Assembly: GCA_001599715.1 (NCBI GenBank)
Contig: BCHU01000008.1
Location: 620,001-684,000 of the forward strand
Origin: Phaeotremella fagi
Taxonomy: Eukaryota > Basidiomycota > Tremellomycetes > Tremellales > Phaeotremellaceae
Direction of reading: 5' to 3'
Length of the DNA stretch: 64,000 nt
Shown in pieces: positions 36,446-47,859 of the stretch. The notes under the pieces are model-generated. The model made no database searches. It was not told the DNA's origin and saw nothing but the letters and a program-made list of their open reading frames with translations. Made by a program: the position numbers and the translations under genes. The stretch's first letter is position 1, and every line of letters starts with the position of its first letter.

Positions 36446-38318
36446 CTACTCGGTCCACTCTCTAGTCATGACACTACACAACCTTCTAATCCCTTCCTCC
36501 ATCTCCTCCTTGCCCTCAAAACTAAAAGCCAATCTAAAATGTCCAACACCCCTCTCCCCACCCCTAGCCTCAGTAGTCGTATACTCACTACCCATCCAAG
36601 GTTGATAATACCATCCAGGAGTAACCAAAACGTTGTTATCAGCCAAAACCTTCCAGAAAGTATGTTCGAATTCTGATTCAACGTCGATTCCCTTTTCAGC
36701 TGAAGCGCTGAGTTTTTGGAATTTAGGATTGGAGGAGTAATAGACGTTACACCAGATGAACATTCCTCCTGTTGGTGCTACGAAGGAGATTAACGGTGGA
36801 CCACCGGTTTTAGAGGTTCCTTTGGGATAAGCTACGTAGCCTAGGGCTGTTGGGAGTGTTGATTCGATTGCTGGGACGACGTCTAGATGGGTTGATAGTG
36901 AGTCGAGCTGAATACATCGGAAGATTAGGTTAGTTGTAGTCCAGCTTTGGAAGAGTGATGAAAGACTTACCATCCAATCCCTCCTTACTCTGTATTGCTC
37001 TTTGAGGTTGGTCACCCATTCAAGGAAACCTTTTAAACCCCATTGATTGAAGAGTTCACCGATGACCATCTGGCGCTAGTTAGCTTTTGTTTACGAGATG
37101 TAATTAATCAGCTGGGGTGGACATACCTGCGAAAGACCTGATGGATGTTGAGTCTGAACTTCCGTTCCTCGAAGTAATCGTTCCGCTAATAGTGAATTAC
37201 AGCAGAACCAACCAAGTCTAGCTCCTGGTGCGATAGTCTGACATGTAACAATCAATACGGGTCCAACAACAGTCGTAGTCGGATACATACCTTACTAACG
37301 GTATCCATACGAATAACCCGACCTTGATAATCAATCGACATGAAACTTTTTTCAATGGATTCAACGAACGCTTCAACGTCGACGTTTTGGGCGGCCGGTG
37401 TTGATTCTTGGTCTGGTGAATATTCTGGGAATTGAAGCATCGTATATGGGTCATCTTCTATTATGATAATGTCTATCCTTGATTGTTAGTTTATGATCTA
37501 CATCATGAGAAGAAGGGAGGAGGAGTTACCATGTTTAACGCAAATTTCGTAAATCGCTTTCCGCCTCTCTAATCTCATTGTACTACCCAAAGGATTTTGA
37601 CCGACAGGAACCAAATAAATCAAATGAGGTTTCTTACCTCCCCTCTGTTCTTCATCCCAACCTTCAAGCAAATCCTCCAATAAAGACGGGATGGCACCTT
37701 GTGAATCAACACCCACAACAGCCCCTTTACATCCCAAAGGAATAAACGCCGCTTGAGCAGATGGATAGATCTGTTCTTCGACCAGAATAAACGATCCAGG
37801 TTCCAACAGCATTGAACAGATTTTTGACCATCCATCGGTAGAGCCGTTGTTGAGGAGGAAAGTGTAATCTGAATACGCTGGTTTGTGGAGGTGTTCGGTT
37901 AGGGTTTTGATGAAAGCTAGGAGGGCTGGGTGACCTGTTGGAGCGGAATATTGGAGGAGGGAGGTTAGGTTGTATGGTGTGTTTGGGGAGGGGTCTCGGG
38001 GGATGTTTAGGGTTAAGAGGTTTTCGGTTGGGGGGTGGGGGTCGGAGGTGGTTAGGACTGTTGAGGAAGGGTAGGCTGTTGCTGCTAACGATGTTAGGGG
38101 GAAGAACGATGGGTGGGGTAGACCTGTCACGTTGTCAATTAGAATTTTTACATTTTGGGATAGACAAGTTACTCACCCCCTGCTAAGGATATCATTCCTG
38201 GTTGACTCATGAAATGGATAATCTCTTTCAACGGACTTGGTTGTCTCGATTTCGCCAGCGTTGATAAATGATGGGAAAGATCCACGGAATGTGGTAATGA
38301 GGAAATATCGTAGGTCAT
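36446..38318 (-). CDS. ARO8: Aromatic/2-aminoadipate aminotransferase (Aro8-like)
   Basis: PLP-dependent class I aminotransferase that swaps amino groups between aromatic amino acids or aminoadipate and 2-oxoglutarate. Exons on the minus strand: 38318-38177, 38123-37530, 37472-37291, 37237-37127, 37069-36971 and 36907-36446; 529 aa. Family motifs are SLAGGLPHPSFFP, LQYSAPTGHPAL, LNNGSTDGWSK and YLVPVGQNPLGSTM. IIIIEDDPYTML follows. The PLP lysine is in DTVSK at the exact end of exon 3 (residue 306), with IAPGARLGW beginning the next exon. The tail HFRLAFSFEGKEEMEEGI is typical. An in-frame ATG 66 bases upstream could lengthen the protein; 38318 is preferred because MTYDISS gives the usual lead. 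Confidence 0.93.
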
Positions 38319-38920
38319 TTCTGGCTGTGACTTGAGGTTGATTAATTTAGAAGATTGATGGTAGGGATGAGAGTATCTATACAAGATATGTGTTGTACGA
38401 TAAATATCTTCTCTTTCTTATTCCCACCAACTTCTTCATGTTCTTGTTCTCGCGCACGGACGAGATCCGATATTATTCTTTTAAGGCACAGATTCCCGTC
38501 GGTATCGGTCAAATACTATTTGTCCGTCAGAGTCAGCTTACATGGTTGAATTCATTCCACACTCATACAACCATAGGTATTCATAACATTCACAACTACT
38601 CTCCAGCTTATACTATGTACAACTTGGCTAAGAATACAACAAAATAATTTTACTTCCCTTTCTCTTCTTTCCTTTCATTTCATTTGTTTCCGTTTCTCCT
38701 CCCTATATTCATTCATTTGCGAGTGGCCGATTCAAAATTTCTTCTGATTGCTGTTTGACAATGATAATGGTACAATTTGATTTGTTGATCCGAAAGTGAA
38801 CAGGGGTTATAATACGAATGCAGATGGGTTGTGATTGCTTGAAAATGTGACAAAAAGGTGTTGGCGAAAATGTTTGTTGACCTGTCCTCCATGGTTTGGA
38901 GATGGGAGATGATCCCGAAA
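38319..38920. other. Intergenic region upstream of the ARO8-like gene
   Basis: Promoter of the ARO8-like gene and 3' flank of the next minus-strand gene. Open frames of 60-100 codons here have no coding signature. Nothing recognised. Confidence 0.45.
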
Positions 38921-39876
38921 CTAAAAATGACCGTGTTCTCTAAGAATACGTTCTGACATCTGTGTAACAAACAGAAATCAGCTTCACTGGAATTTATAGA
39001 TTCCAAAGTACAAATCACTTACCGGACTAACTCCTCGTTTCTTGTTCCCAGCGTTTTCAGAGTATCTTCTTCCTCTGCCTCCTGCTCCAGGTGGAGAACC
39101 AGTTTGCGGATTTACTGGTGGAGCACTAATTTCGATCGTAGGTTGAGGGGGTGAATTATCGATTGGATTCGGGGCTGGAACGGTCGGTGGCGAGGTTGGG
39201 AAGACCGATGCGGAGAGTGGTGGAGAAAGGAAGGTAGGCTAAAAAAAGTTAGTTTGAGTATGATGACATCGATACCAGATCCTTTAGAATCAAGATATCG
39301 TTAAAAACAAAAACTTACTCTGTTGAATCCAGCACCACTCAAACTAAGCCTTCGAAGTACACCTTGACCCTTTGCTGCTTTGTCGCCAAGAACGGTAGCA
39401 CCGATTCCACCCATGTTACCAGGTGGACTGACGACAGGTACTGGAGCCTGAGCATCGCCACCGGGAGAAACAGCAGCGCCAAAGGGTTGACCAGGTCCAG
39501 CAGACATACTAACCGCTCTTCTGGTCTTGGTTTGAGCCCAAGATCTCGATTTCAAATCGTTCCAATCCCCAAATTCAAAAGAATCATGTTCATCATGATG
39601 ATCTTCATCATGGTGTTCGTGGACTGCTGGAATCGCGAATCCCTTTTGGGTATCAACTGGTTGTCCAGGGTTGAACGTGTTTGGTGACTTTGAGAGGGAA
39701 TTGGAGAAAGATGAGGTAGCCCATTTCAGGAATGATGAACCTGTTGGAGCACTGTTTGAGGTGTTGCCTACACCTGGGAGACCTGGTGGTGGGAAGAACG
39801 GAGTTTGAGGAGAGATGGAAAGAGTTGAGGAAGGGGTTTGGGGTTGTTGGGGTGAGATTGGAATTGGTGAAGTCAT
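38921..39876 (-). CDS. Unrecognised Ser/Pro-rich protein with a conserved-looking C-terminus
   Basis: Three exons on the minus strand (39876-39319, 39238-39023, 38959-38921) encode 270 aa, mostly disordered and rich in Ser, Pro and Thr. An acidic, His-rich patch is in HEHHDEDHHDEHDSFEFGDW. Basophilic phosphosite-like motifs occur (RRAVSMS, LRRLSLSGAGF, RRYSENAG). The tail KKRGVSPMSERILREHGHF recalls a short SP-MxERxLxGHF tail seen on Ser-rich fungal proteins of unknown function. An upstream in-frame ATG at 39969 would add 31 residues. The regulated-by-phosphorylation idea is inference. Confidence 0.7.
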
Positions 39877-41140
39877 TGGAGTAGATGCTGATGGTAAAGT
39901 AATACGTTCGAGGTAAACAAGTATTGGAGATCGGTATAAAGATGATAGCCTTCCTGGTGTGTTAAGCAATAGAAGGGGTTTCGGTGTTCTACTAAACGAA
40001 GACTTGATTTATTTGCTTGTTTGCGTATGCCCGAGGTAGTGAGCTGGGATGGAATAAGAAGCCGCAGGACTTCAGGAAATGGCGAGTGTAGGATAAGCAA
40101 CGATTGATGGGGAGAACAAGGTAAAATCCAGATCAAGGAGGTGATTGACAATCTGATAGGTAGTTGGGTAAGAAACAAAAGCGGGTTGATGACAAGAGAT
40201 GGTTGATAACTAACCTACTGCGAACGTGGAGTGGAGCGTGAGAAGAAAGGATGAATGAAAGTCGTGTGAGTTGAGTGTGTTTTATCCTTTGATTGAGGTG
40301 GAGATATGACGTTGAGATGATGAGTTGGTGAGAACTAGTTGAGTGTTTGATTGGAGTAGAAGTAAAGTAAAAGTAGATGAAAGTAAAAGAGAAAGAAAGG
40401 AGAAGAGAGAGACAACTCCCATGACAGACTGTATTTAGCTTACAACGTATAGCTTAGCACATCCCCTCAGGGTAATACTCAGGGTCATGCGGCATAACCC
40501 CAGAACACGGTCACATAACCCCGCGGGGAATTGACAGAACTAGCCGCAGACAATCACCGACGGAGATATACTCTGTGGCATCCTTTGCTTCCTGACTTTC
40601 AGGCACGTTCTCATACCCTCAAAGGAGGTCAGGGCGTACCTTGTCTTGTTTACTATGTATGTATGAGATTCCAGACATCCATTACCAGAAGGTCAATAAA
40701 GATTTTAAGCATAGCAGGCAAAGTTCATTCCAATCCTCTTTTTATTCTTCGTTCTACACATATTGGTGAGATCAACCAATTTCCAATCCAACTAGTCTAG
40801 TCTTGCCAAGATACATTCTCTTAGCTTACTTTTGACGTGAGTGATTTTCTTTCATTTTTAACTGCGGATTTCTACTAGTTGGCAGCCATCTCTCAAACAT
40901 TACTTTTTCATGACTGCGTCGTAGGTTGTGAAAATAAGTTTCTAGTAGACATAGACATAGATGAAGATAAAGCCTTGTTGAATCTCTTATCTTCTTTCTT
41001 CGAGCTGACTGGTTCACTCTAGATACCGATCTGCAATTCTTCTTTTTCACCCTTCGCGCCCAAAACGATAGATCTTCAACAACCATACCTCGAAGCTTTC
41101 ACTTCTCAAACCCATATACCTCATCATCCCCCTCCCCACC
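39877..41140. other. Divergent intergenic region upstream of the amylase gene
   Basis: Long promoter region of about 1.26 kb between divergent genes. Purine-rich tract near 40370-40415. CCCCGCGGGG at 40517-40526 is a perfect 10-base palindrome, and CCCCTCAGGG / ACCCCAG elements nearby resemble C2H2 carbon-regulator (CCCCR-type) sites. That fits a glucose-repressed amylase, but it is inference. No gene recognised. Confidence 0.4.
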
Positions 41141-43001
41141 ATGCTCCCCCTATACTTCCTCTCCCTACTCGTCCCCAGCGTACTAGCACTTGACGCAGCT
41201 AGTATGCGAGGAAGAACGATTTACCAAGCCCTCACGGACCGATTCGCTCGCACGGACTTGTCAACCTCATCCTCCTGTTCAACCTCAGCAGCCCAATATT
41301 GCGGTGGTACATGGGCAGGTCTAACTTCCAAACTCGATTACATCAAGGGAATGGGATTCGATACAGTCTGGATCTCACCCATCGTTCAAAATATCGGTGG
41401 TAACACTGCAGAAGGTCAGGCTTATCACGGTTATTGGGCTTTAGACATTTCCCAATTAAATTCAAATTTCGGTTCAGCACAGGATCTGATCAATCTGGCT
41501 GCTGGGTTACATAGTCGAGGAATGTATTTGATGGTTGATATAGTGGTGAATCACGTTGGAGCAACTTCTTCGTCGAATTTCCAAACTTCAAATTCTTATG
41601 GTCCATTCAACGTTCAAAGTGATTTCCATCCGTTCTGTTGGATCAGTAACTACAACGATCAAAACAATGTCGAACAATGTTGGCTTGGTGATACGACAGT
41701 CGCTTTACCCGATTTAAACACTGAAGCTTCAAACGTCGTTTCTTATTTCAACACTTGGATCAAAAATCTAGTTTCAACTTATTCAATCGACGCGATCAGA
41801 ATCGATACCGTTAAACATGTCCGACAATCTTTCTGGAAAGATTTCGTAACCGCCGCAGGAGTTTATAACGTCGGTGAAATCTTCCATGGTGATCCAGCTT
41901 ATGTTGGGCCATACCAAGCTTCGTCTGTTGGGATCAATCCCTTGAACTATCCACTTTATTACCCTCTATACAGAGCTTTCAGTAATAATGGTCCAATGTC
42001 GGATTTGGTTAACATGGTTTCAAGTATCAAGAATGCTTTCACGGATCCAACTCTGTTAGGTAACTTTATTAGTAATCATGATAATCCAAGATTCGAATCT
42101 TACACCTCGGATTCATCTGTAAGTCTTGAGATAGAGATTTATCTAATGTTGTAGCTCATCATGAATGGACACGCTTTCACACTTGTTTCTGACGGTATTC
42201 CAATTGTCTACTGTGAGTTTTGTATCATGTTGACTGAAATGATACTGACTATTCATGTAGACGGTAGCGAGTACGTGTCTGAGATAGTGTAATGGGTTGT
42301 AAACTGACACCTAACTTTAGAGACGGCTTCAATGGAAACGGAGACAACAACAACAACCGTGCTGCGTTGTGGTTATCTGGGTATAGCAACACTGTAAGCG
42401 TTTGGATTCATTGAGACTCGTAACCAGCTGACACCTTGAAGACAATGTATCAATTCTTCGCTTCCCTCAATGCCGCTAGAAAAGCTGCCGGAAAAGCATC
42501 AAGCGCATTCTACACTTCCCAAGTAGGTTCAAATTTCCCGACGTGATAACCTAAACTCACTCTTCTAGATGTCGATAACGACCCTAAGCTCCAACGATAT
42601 AATAGTATCAAAACAACCACTAGTCTCAGTAATCACAAATCGAGGTTCAGGAGCATCGAATTTCAATGTAACGATTCCATCCTCAGCATCAGGTTGGTCA
42701 TATAACACCAACATCATCGATACCCTCACCTGTGAAACCTTCACCACCGATTCCAGCGGTAACCTCTCCATCCAAATTAAAAACGGTTTACCGAGAGTGT
42801 TGATCGGCTTCGCAATGAAGGGAACGGGAGTTTGCCCTTATACGACTTTGGCTGTTAATACTGCTCTACCTTATGGACGGGGTAGTTTGGGGGTTATAGA
42901 GATTGTGAGTGGATTTTTGGGTTGGGGTTTTGGTACTGATGGTTACGATTTAGGGAGCTTTCGGTAATAATCAATGGAATTATTTCACGGGAGAGGTGTA
43001 G
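41141..43001 (+). CDS. Secreted alpha-amylase (glycoside hydrolase family 13)
   Basis: Endo-acting starch hydrolase. Seven exons: 41141-42118, 42155-42212, 42261-42270 (10 bases), 42321-42393, 42442-42522, 42569-42904 and 42954-43001, 527 aa. Residues 1-16 (MLPLYFLSLLVPSVLA) are a signal peptide. GH13 regions: VDIVVNHVG, DAIRIDTVKHV (nucleophile Asp), GEIFHG (acid/base Glu) and FISNHDNPRF (third Asp). C-terminal domain C is present; no starch-binding domain follows. A read-through of the last intron would end at 42967 instead. I prefer the spliced tail because it has a good donor, branch and acceptor and continues as GAFGNNQWNYFTGEV. Confidence 0.94.
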
Positions 43002-43275
43002 TTTTGTTGTAGAGGTTTGGGGGTAGATAGGAAACACTGTATGACGATTAGGTCGTCTTGTTTTTTTCTTCTTCAGTATATGATGCATAATGGACAATTG
43101 TAACATTTGATTCTGACGGAAAGTGAAAACCCGAATTGTTGGACGGGTTAGAATGCCAAAAAGCAAATTCATGATATATATTGAATGGTGATAAAAAGGT
43201 TGATTCTGGGTATACAGCATGATCACAAAGTCCTCCTAACCCAAAGCATATTACATAGCCCCTCCACACCCAAAA

Positions 43276-43659
43276 TCACTCTTTATCTATAGACTCCCAA
43301 ATCTCTTTCTTCTTCGCAGTCCTAACTTTAGCCTCCTCACGATTTTTAGCAGTTCGATCGAGTCTCTAACGAAACCAATTCAGCTCAATCAATGAAAGTG
43401 AAATGTAAAGACTGACCTCCTTCCTTAAACACATTGTTAAAGCCTTTTTCTCGACGTTACATCCACCCATGAATTTGTAGAGGAGTCCATTGGAATGACA
43501 AGCTTCCAGAGCTGAGATGAGATCTGCGCAGACTTTTTTTTGGGTGGGTCAGTGGTTTGGTTTGATTTGGTAGGCTTTGTATAACATCATGCAGTGATGT
43601 GCCATTTGTAAGTATTACTCACCCAGTTGTCTTTCTGGTGCACCTAGTGGTGCATGCAT
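43276..43659 (-). CDS. CMC2: Twin CX9C-type mitochondrial protein Cmc2
   Basis: Small intermembrane-space protein needed for cytochrome c oxidase assembly, imported by Mia40. Three exons on the minus strand (43659-43623, 43523-43417, 43365-43276) encode 77 aa, the usual size. The cysteine pattern is C-x12-C-x9-C (ACHSNGLLYKFMGGCNVEKKA, cysteines at the second, fifteenth and then ten further on), matching Cmc2 with its longer first spacing. The N-terminus MHAPLGAPERQLDLISALEA also fits. A charged helix follows (RTAKNREEAKV). Divergent from ZIM17, another mitochondrial gene, 140 bases away. Confidence 0.9.
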
Positions 43660-43799
43660 TCTTGTTGTTTTTTGATTGATGGATGGATGTTTTTGATTTA
43701 AACTTTTTGTCAGAGTTGTTTCGGCGGCAACGCTAAAAAGGACCTTACGTTAATTATTTTCAGGCGATTAAACTCTTTGTTATCGACATCCATCCAACC

Positions 43800-44623
43800 A
43801 TGTCATTCTCATTCTTTAGAATATCAACACCTATCAAAACGATATCTAGATCGTACACTACGAGGATCGGGATCAGGCAATCGATACCAGCATCAAATTT
43901 TTACTTCCAACCACCAACACCATCACCATCACTGAACCCATCGTTTCGTTTACAAATCCGAAATAAATCTTCACAACCCATCATACCTAATCGATTCCCT
44001 AACGATAAAGAGAATTTGATCGACGATACGTCTTTACATGTTACACCTAACGAGGAACTTTCGAATCATGAATCAACAGCTACCGGTACGAATGGTCATA
44101 CGACTGAGACGGGGGAACATTTGAAAATCGACGCACCACTTCCTGGAGCTACTTCTCAACAAATTGGACAAATAGAACCTAGATTGTATGTCCATCTTTC
44201 TTAGTACAATTGATTTGTTTGTCGCTTATTTGTTATGCAGATCTATCACTTTCACTTGTACAGCTGACGAATGTAATCATCGATCAACCCATGAATTCTC
44301 AAAGAGGAGTTATGAGAAAGGGATAGTTCTAGTTCAATGTCCGTCATGTAAATCTAGGTATGTCCACTAATTTACCATCTCATCTTTGATACGGTACTAA
44401 CAAGATTATATTAGACATTTAATAGCAGATCATTTAGGTTGGTTCAAGGTATGTTCTTCCCCTTTCCACTATCTCGTGATCATGTCTGAAAGAGATCTTT
44501 CAGGAATCTACCGAAGAAGGGAAACATAAAACTATAGAGGATCTTTTACGTGCTAAAGGCGAATCTATACGTAAAGGCAAAATCAATTTTGATGGTGATA
44601 TAGAGTATTTCGGTGAAAAGTAG
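43800..44623 (+). CDS. ZIM17: Mitochondrial Hsp70-escort zinc-finger protein Zim17/Hep1 (Tim15)
   Basis: Matrix chaperone that keeps mitochondrial Hsp70 soluble. Four exons: 43800-44185, 44241-44357, 44415-44448 and 44504-44623, 218 aa. A long Ser/Arg-rich N-terminus without early acids is a good mitochondrial presequence (FFRISTPIKTISRSYTTRIG). The DNL-type zinc finger starts ITFTCTADEC and ends VQCPSCKSRHLIADHLGWF. The first cysteine pair is C-x4-C instead of the common C-x2-C. The second pair is normal. Both neighbours CMC2 and ZIM17 are mitochondrial and share one short promoter. Confidence 0.93.
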
Positions 44624-45191
44624 GAAGGAGATACATTGTATCAAGTAGTCGGAGATTTCTTATTTTTGTATGATTATAATTCTATTTCGTCATCACTCAA
44701 TATCGTTATAGCACAGATCCATCTCATCATATGACTTGTTTTCGTTCAGACCGACATACGTTAGGTCCTCATCATCTTTTGATTTTACGACCTTGTCAAA
44801 TTGGTTTCCATTAGATTCAGATCGATTGCTTATTATCCAGAATTGACTTAATTTTATGGTTACTGACGACGTGGATCGTCTTACTGAAGACCTTACTCAA
44901 CACCATCAGTGGAATTCTGATTGATACTAGGTAAAAATTGGCGAGACTAATCATCCCGATCAAGAATTTACATCCAAACTGGTTACCAAGGGCGTCAAAA
45001 ATTTTATTAAAACGAAAATTGATACACATTGCAACCATCAGATCAATTTGTTCTTTACATGTTTTCAATTGTCTCAAACCACCACACAATATCGTTCGAT
45101 GAATTACCTCAATATATATACTAACATGGATCGCAGTGGCTGACTCTTGTTCTATATCTCTCAACGATAAGCTTGGGTAACCCCTCAAACG
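44624..45191. other. Intergenic region with an unexplained minus-strand open frame
   Basis: Between two plus-strand genes. A continuous 123-codon open frame runs on the minus strand from 45188 to 44817 (see findings). No RNA gene recognised. Confidence 0.4.
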
Positions 45192-45669
45192 ATGGAAATC
45201 AATTTCAACAATGAAGAACCGACCCCTCCCACCACCTACATTTCACCTTCTGATTCGAGTCCCAACATAACCTCACTCCCACTAGTAAGAGAAGAAATGA
45301 CAGATCTGACACGTAAGTCCCTCCCAGTCCCACCCCCAGTCCCACCCTAACCCCAAAAAAGCATTCACCCAACCAGACATCTCCAAAGCCCATACCCAAT
45401 GGCTCCTAATCCTAACAAACCGCTTAACCAACCTAACCATCCAAAAAAAAATCGTAGAATCCTTCGGGAGAGATGAAGATAATTACGGTGGGATGGGTGG
45501 TGGGAGTTATATCGAGATTGGGGTTTTGGAGGAGGGGGTTGAAGAAGCTAGAAGGATGGTTTGGAGACTTGGGGGTGAGATTCGGAGGAGGAGTGAAGGG
45601 GTTGTTTTGGAGTGGGAGGAGGAGGGGAGGGGTGGAGGTTTGAGTAGGAGAGTTTCGGATTTTAGATGA
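45192..45669 (+). CDS. Small unrecognised protein
   Basis: Two exons (45192-45312 and 45377-45669) encode 137 aa. Not recognised. The N-terminus is Pro/Ser/Asn-rich. The middle reads THISKAHTQWLLILTNRLTN, followed by IQKKIVESFGRED, suggesting one amphipathic or coiled helix. The end is Gly/Glu/Arg-rich. The single intron has a good donor and acceptor and keeps the frame, which supports a real gene. The size and single helix would suit a subunit of a small complex, but nothing specific can be named. Confidence 0.6.
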
Positions 45670-46091
45670 GCGGTGGGGAGGGTTTGGATTTGATTGTCTT
45701 CAGGATTGGTGCTGTTCACTCCCTCTCATTTCTGTAGCTGTAGATATACTTGAATGATCGTTGTTTGACTGTGCCACTCGTCCACGAAGAATTGGCTGTA
45801 ATTGTGTTTCTTTCCGTATGGAACACTAAATTTTGGATATGGTTGCAATTCGTTAACAAAGGAATTTGGTTGGACTTCGTTAGGTGACCTTGCACTTCTC
45901 CGTATCAACTGGATCGAATAGTCAAACAGAAGCCTGTATGACGAAGACATCGGAGCCACGAACCAAAGAATCTGAATGCCAAGAATCCCGTTGGAAGCTT
46001 GGCCAATTCAACAACAAGATCCATTCCAATACTTTTCTTGGTCTTTATCACTTTTCATTTCAACATCCAACATCAAACCACGTAGTATAGC
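45670..46091. other. Intergenic spacer before the PalC gene
   Basis: 422 bases of 3' flank and promoter. A 77-codon minus-strand frame (45959-45726) has no supporting features. Nothing else seen. Confidence 0.45.
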
Positions 46092-47789
46092 ATGCCACCA
46101 TATCTGTTCCCACTACCGACCACCGCTCTGTTGACGTTCTCAAATATATTACATGATCCGACTTCATCTTACACGACTGATTTAGCTGAAGCGACTGCAG
46201 CTAGGTCGAAATTGGTTTTAGCTTTGAAAAGTTATTCCATTGGGGAAGCTGGATCTAGTGCTTTGGTGGTATTGGATGTAGGTTAATCACTCATTAGATA
46301 TGGATCATGTACTGACTCCCATGAGTAGGCTGTACAGCTGTATTTACCATACTTGAGAAGTATTATCACTTGTCTCGAAGCGGATTTACTTCTGTACAAG
46401 GGTGATCCTGGTCAGTCTTTTCCTCAAGTCATAAACTCCATATCTAACCGATACAGTATTTCAATGGCGATCACCTCTAACACATTACAACTCAACTCCA
46501 CCTCTTCTGTCCCTCCCAACAATCCACGCCGAACACACATTCGTCATCCTAACCCTAATCCTCTCAACTTCAAATTACGCTTATGACATCCTCCAATCCC
46601 TCCCGAAATTCGAACCAGACCCTAACCAGAAATCTAAAAATTCATCAACATCGTTACATATTTCTGTTGAAGACGAGAAGAAAACTACGACTGGGTTAGC
46701 TAGATCTGTTGATTTTTTACTTCAAGCGTCGGGGATTGCTGAATGGGCTGCTAATTCTGTTTTACCTTCGTTGGAACAGGTTAGGGGCTCGGGGAAAGGG
46801 AAATGGCCAGTTGATACTGGTATAGAAGCTTTTCGAGGGTTGGCAAAGTGAGTCTCAAGCTCTTTGGCGTCCAGGTTGTTTTGTTGTTTCCCACCTAACG
46901 GGTTTTAGTATATTACTGGCTGACGCTCATGTTACTGCGATTCGGAAATTGTTGTTACCTGTTTTAACACATACGTTGTTCGCCCCTCCTGGACCACCTT
47001 TATCACCTTCACATCCATCTGCTTCTTTACTCGCTAAACTCTATCTCTACGTTTCAGGATTATATCAATCCTCCTTAGCCCAATTTCAAATCCACAGCAC
47101 GGGATCAACGTCCACAACCTCAAACACGACTTCCAAAAAATTGTTCAATAAATCCTCGTCAAACTCTTCATCAACGTCAACCGAACTAGATAACATCGAA
47201 GGGAAAGTCTTACCAGAACTATCCAGATATCTGAAAAAGGAATCAATCTTATCCACCTCGTTATCGAAGAAATGGTTGGGGATCGATTCAGGCGAGAATT
47301 CAAAGGAAAACGATAACGTTGGTAAAGCGATTTCTTTGATTAGGGAAGCGAAAGTTGGATTGGAGGAATTGGAGGATTCGAAGATTAGGGAGAAGATGAA
47401 AGGGTTGGGATTGGGTAAGGGGAATGAGAAGAGGAAAGATGAAAGATTGAAACGGAAAGGTAGGGTTGGGAGGGAGTTGGAAGATCTGCAGGCTTGGTTG
47501 AGTAGTTATACCAAATTGAATGATACTGTGGGTCATGTCTTTACGACCTTTCATGCTCAGCTTTTGTTGATCTTGTTTTTAGGTCGCTTTTCAACCTATT
47601 CCATCGATATCTTCGGTATCTTTACCCTCTGGACGACCGATATTTACGTCAAAGATTTATAAACCACCCAAAAATAAATTCGGACCTGATTTCGATGCAA
47701 GACAGAATTTAAGTGGTGAAGATGGAGGAGGTCAGGACGGGGGTAACGGTGATGACGGAACTTATGCTGGTAAAGGTAATTACTATTAA
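46092..47789 (+). CDS. PALC: BRO1-domain pH-response regulator PalC-like
   Basis: Likely component of the Rim/Pal ambient-pH pathway that links the membrane sensor complex to ESCRT-III. Five exons: 46092-46277, 46329-46401, 46457-46847, 46909-47527 and 47583-47789, 491 aa, close to ascomycete PalC. The start [19 protein letters not shown] and [15 protein letters not shown] match the PalC/BRO1 opening. [20 protein letters not shown] and [10 protein letters not shown] continue it. A Ser/Thr/Lys-rich insert interrupts the helical domain (about residues 260-390). The tail [19 protein letters not shown] also resembles PalC. A general BRO1-domain (BROX/Alix) protein is the alternative. Confidence 0.82.
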
Positions 47790-47859
47790 TCAATTGGGTC
47801 TCAAATGTGATTGTATTGCATGATCGGTATAATGTATGTTGTTACTGTTGATAGTACTA

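Noticed and set aside
38390..38647. 85-codon plus-strand frame upstream of the ARO8-like gene
   Set aside because: Lies in AT-rich promoter DNA, has no motif and no splice support; length is within chance.
39969..40178. Additional minus-strand coding upstream of the Ser/Pro-rich gene
   Set aside because: The frames at 39969-39877 and 40178-39873 are open but have no splice-consistent link or conserved motif; kept only as an alternative start for the gene.
42905..42967. Read-through C-terminus of the amylase (frame ending at 42967)
   Set aside because: A GTGAGT donor at 42905 and TTTAG acceptor at 42953 remove it and give a more enzyme-like tail, so the spliced form is preferred.
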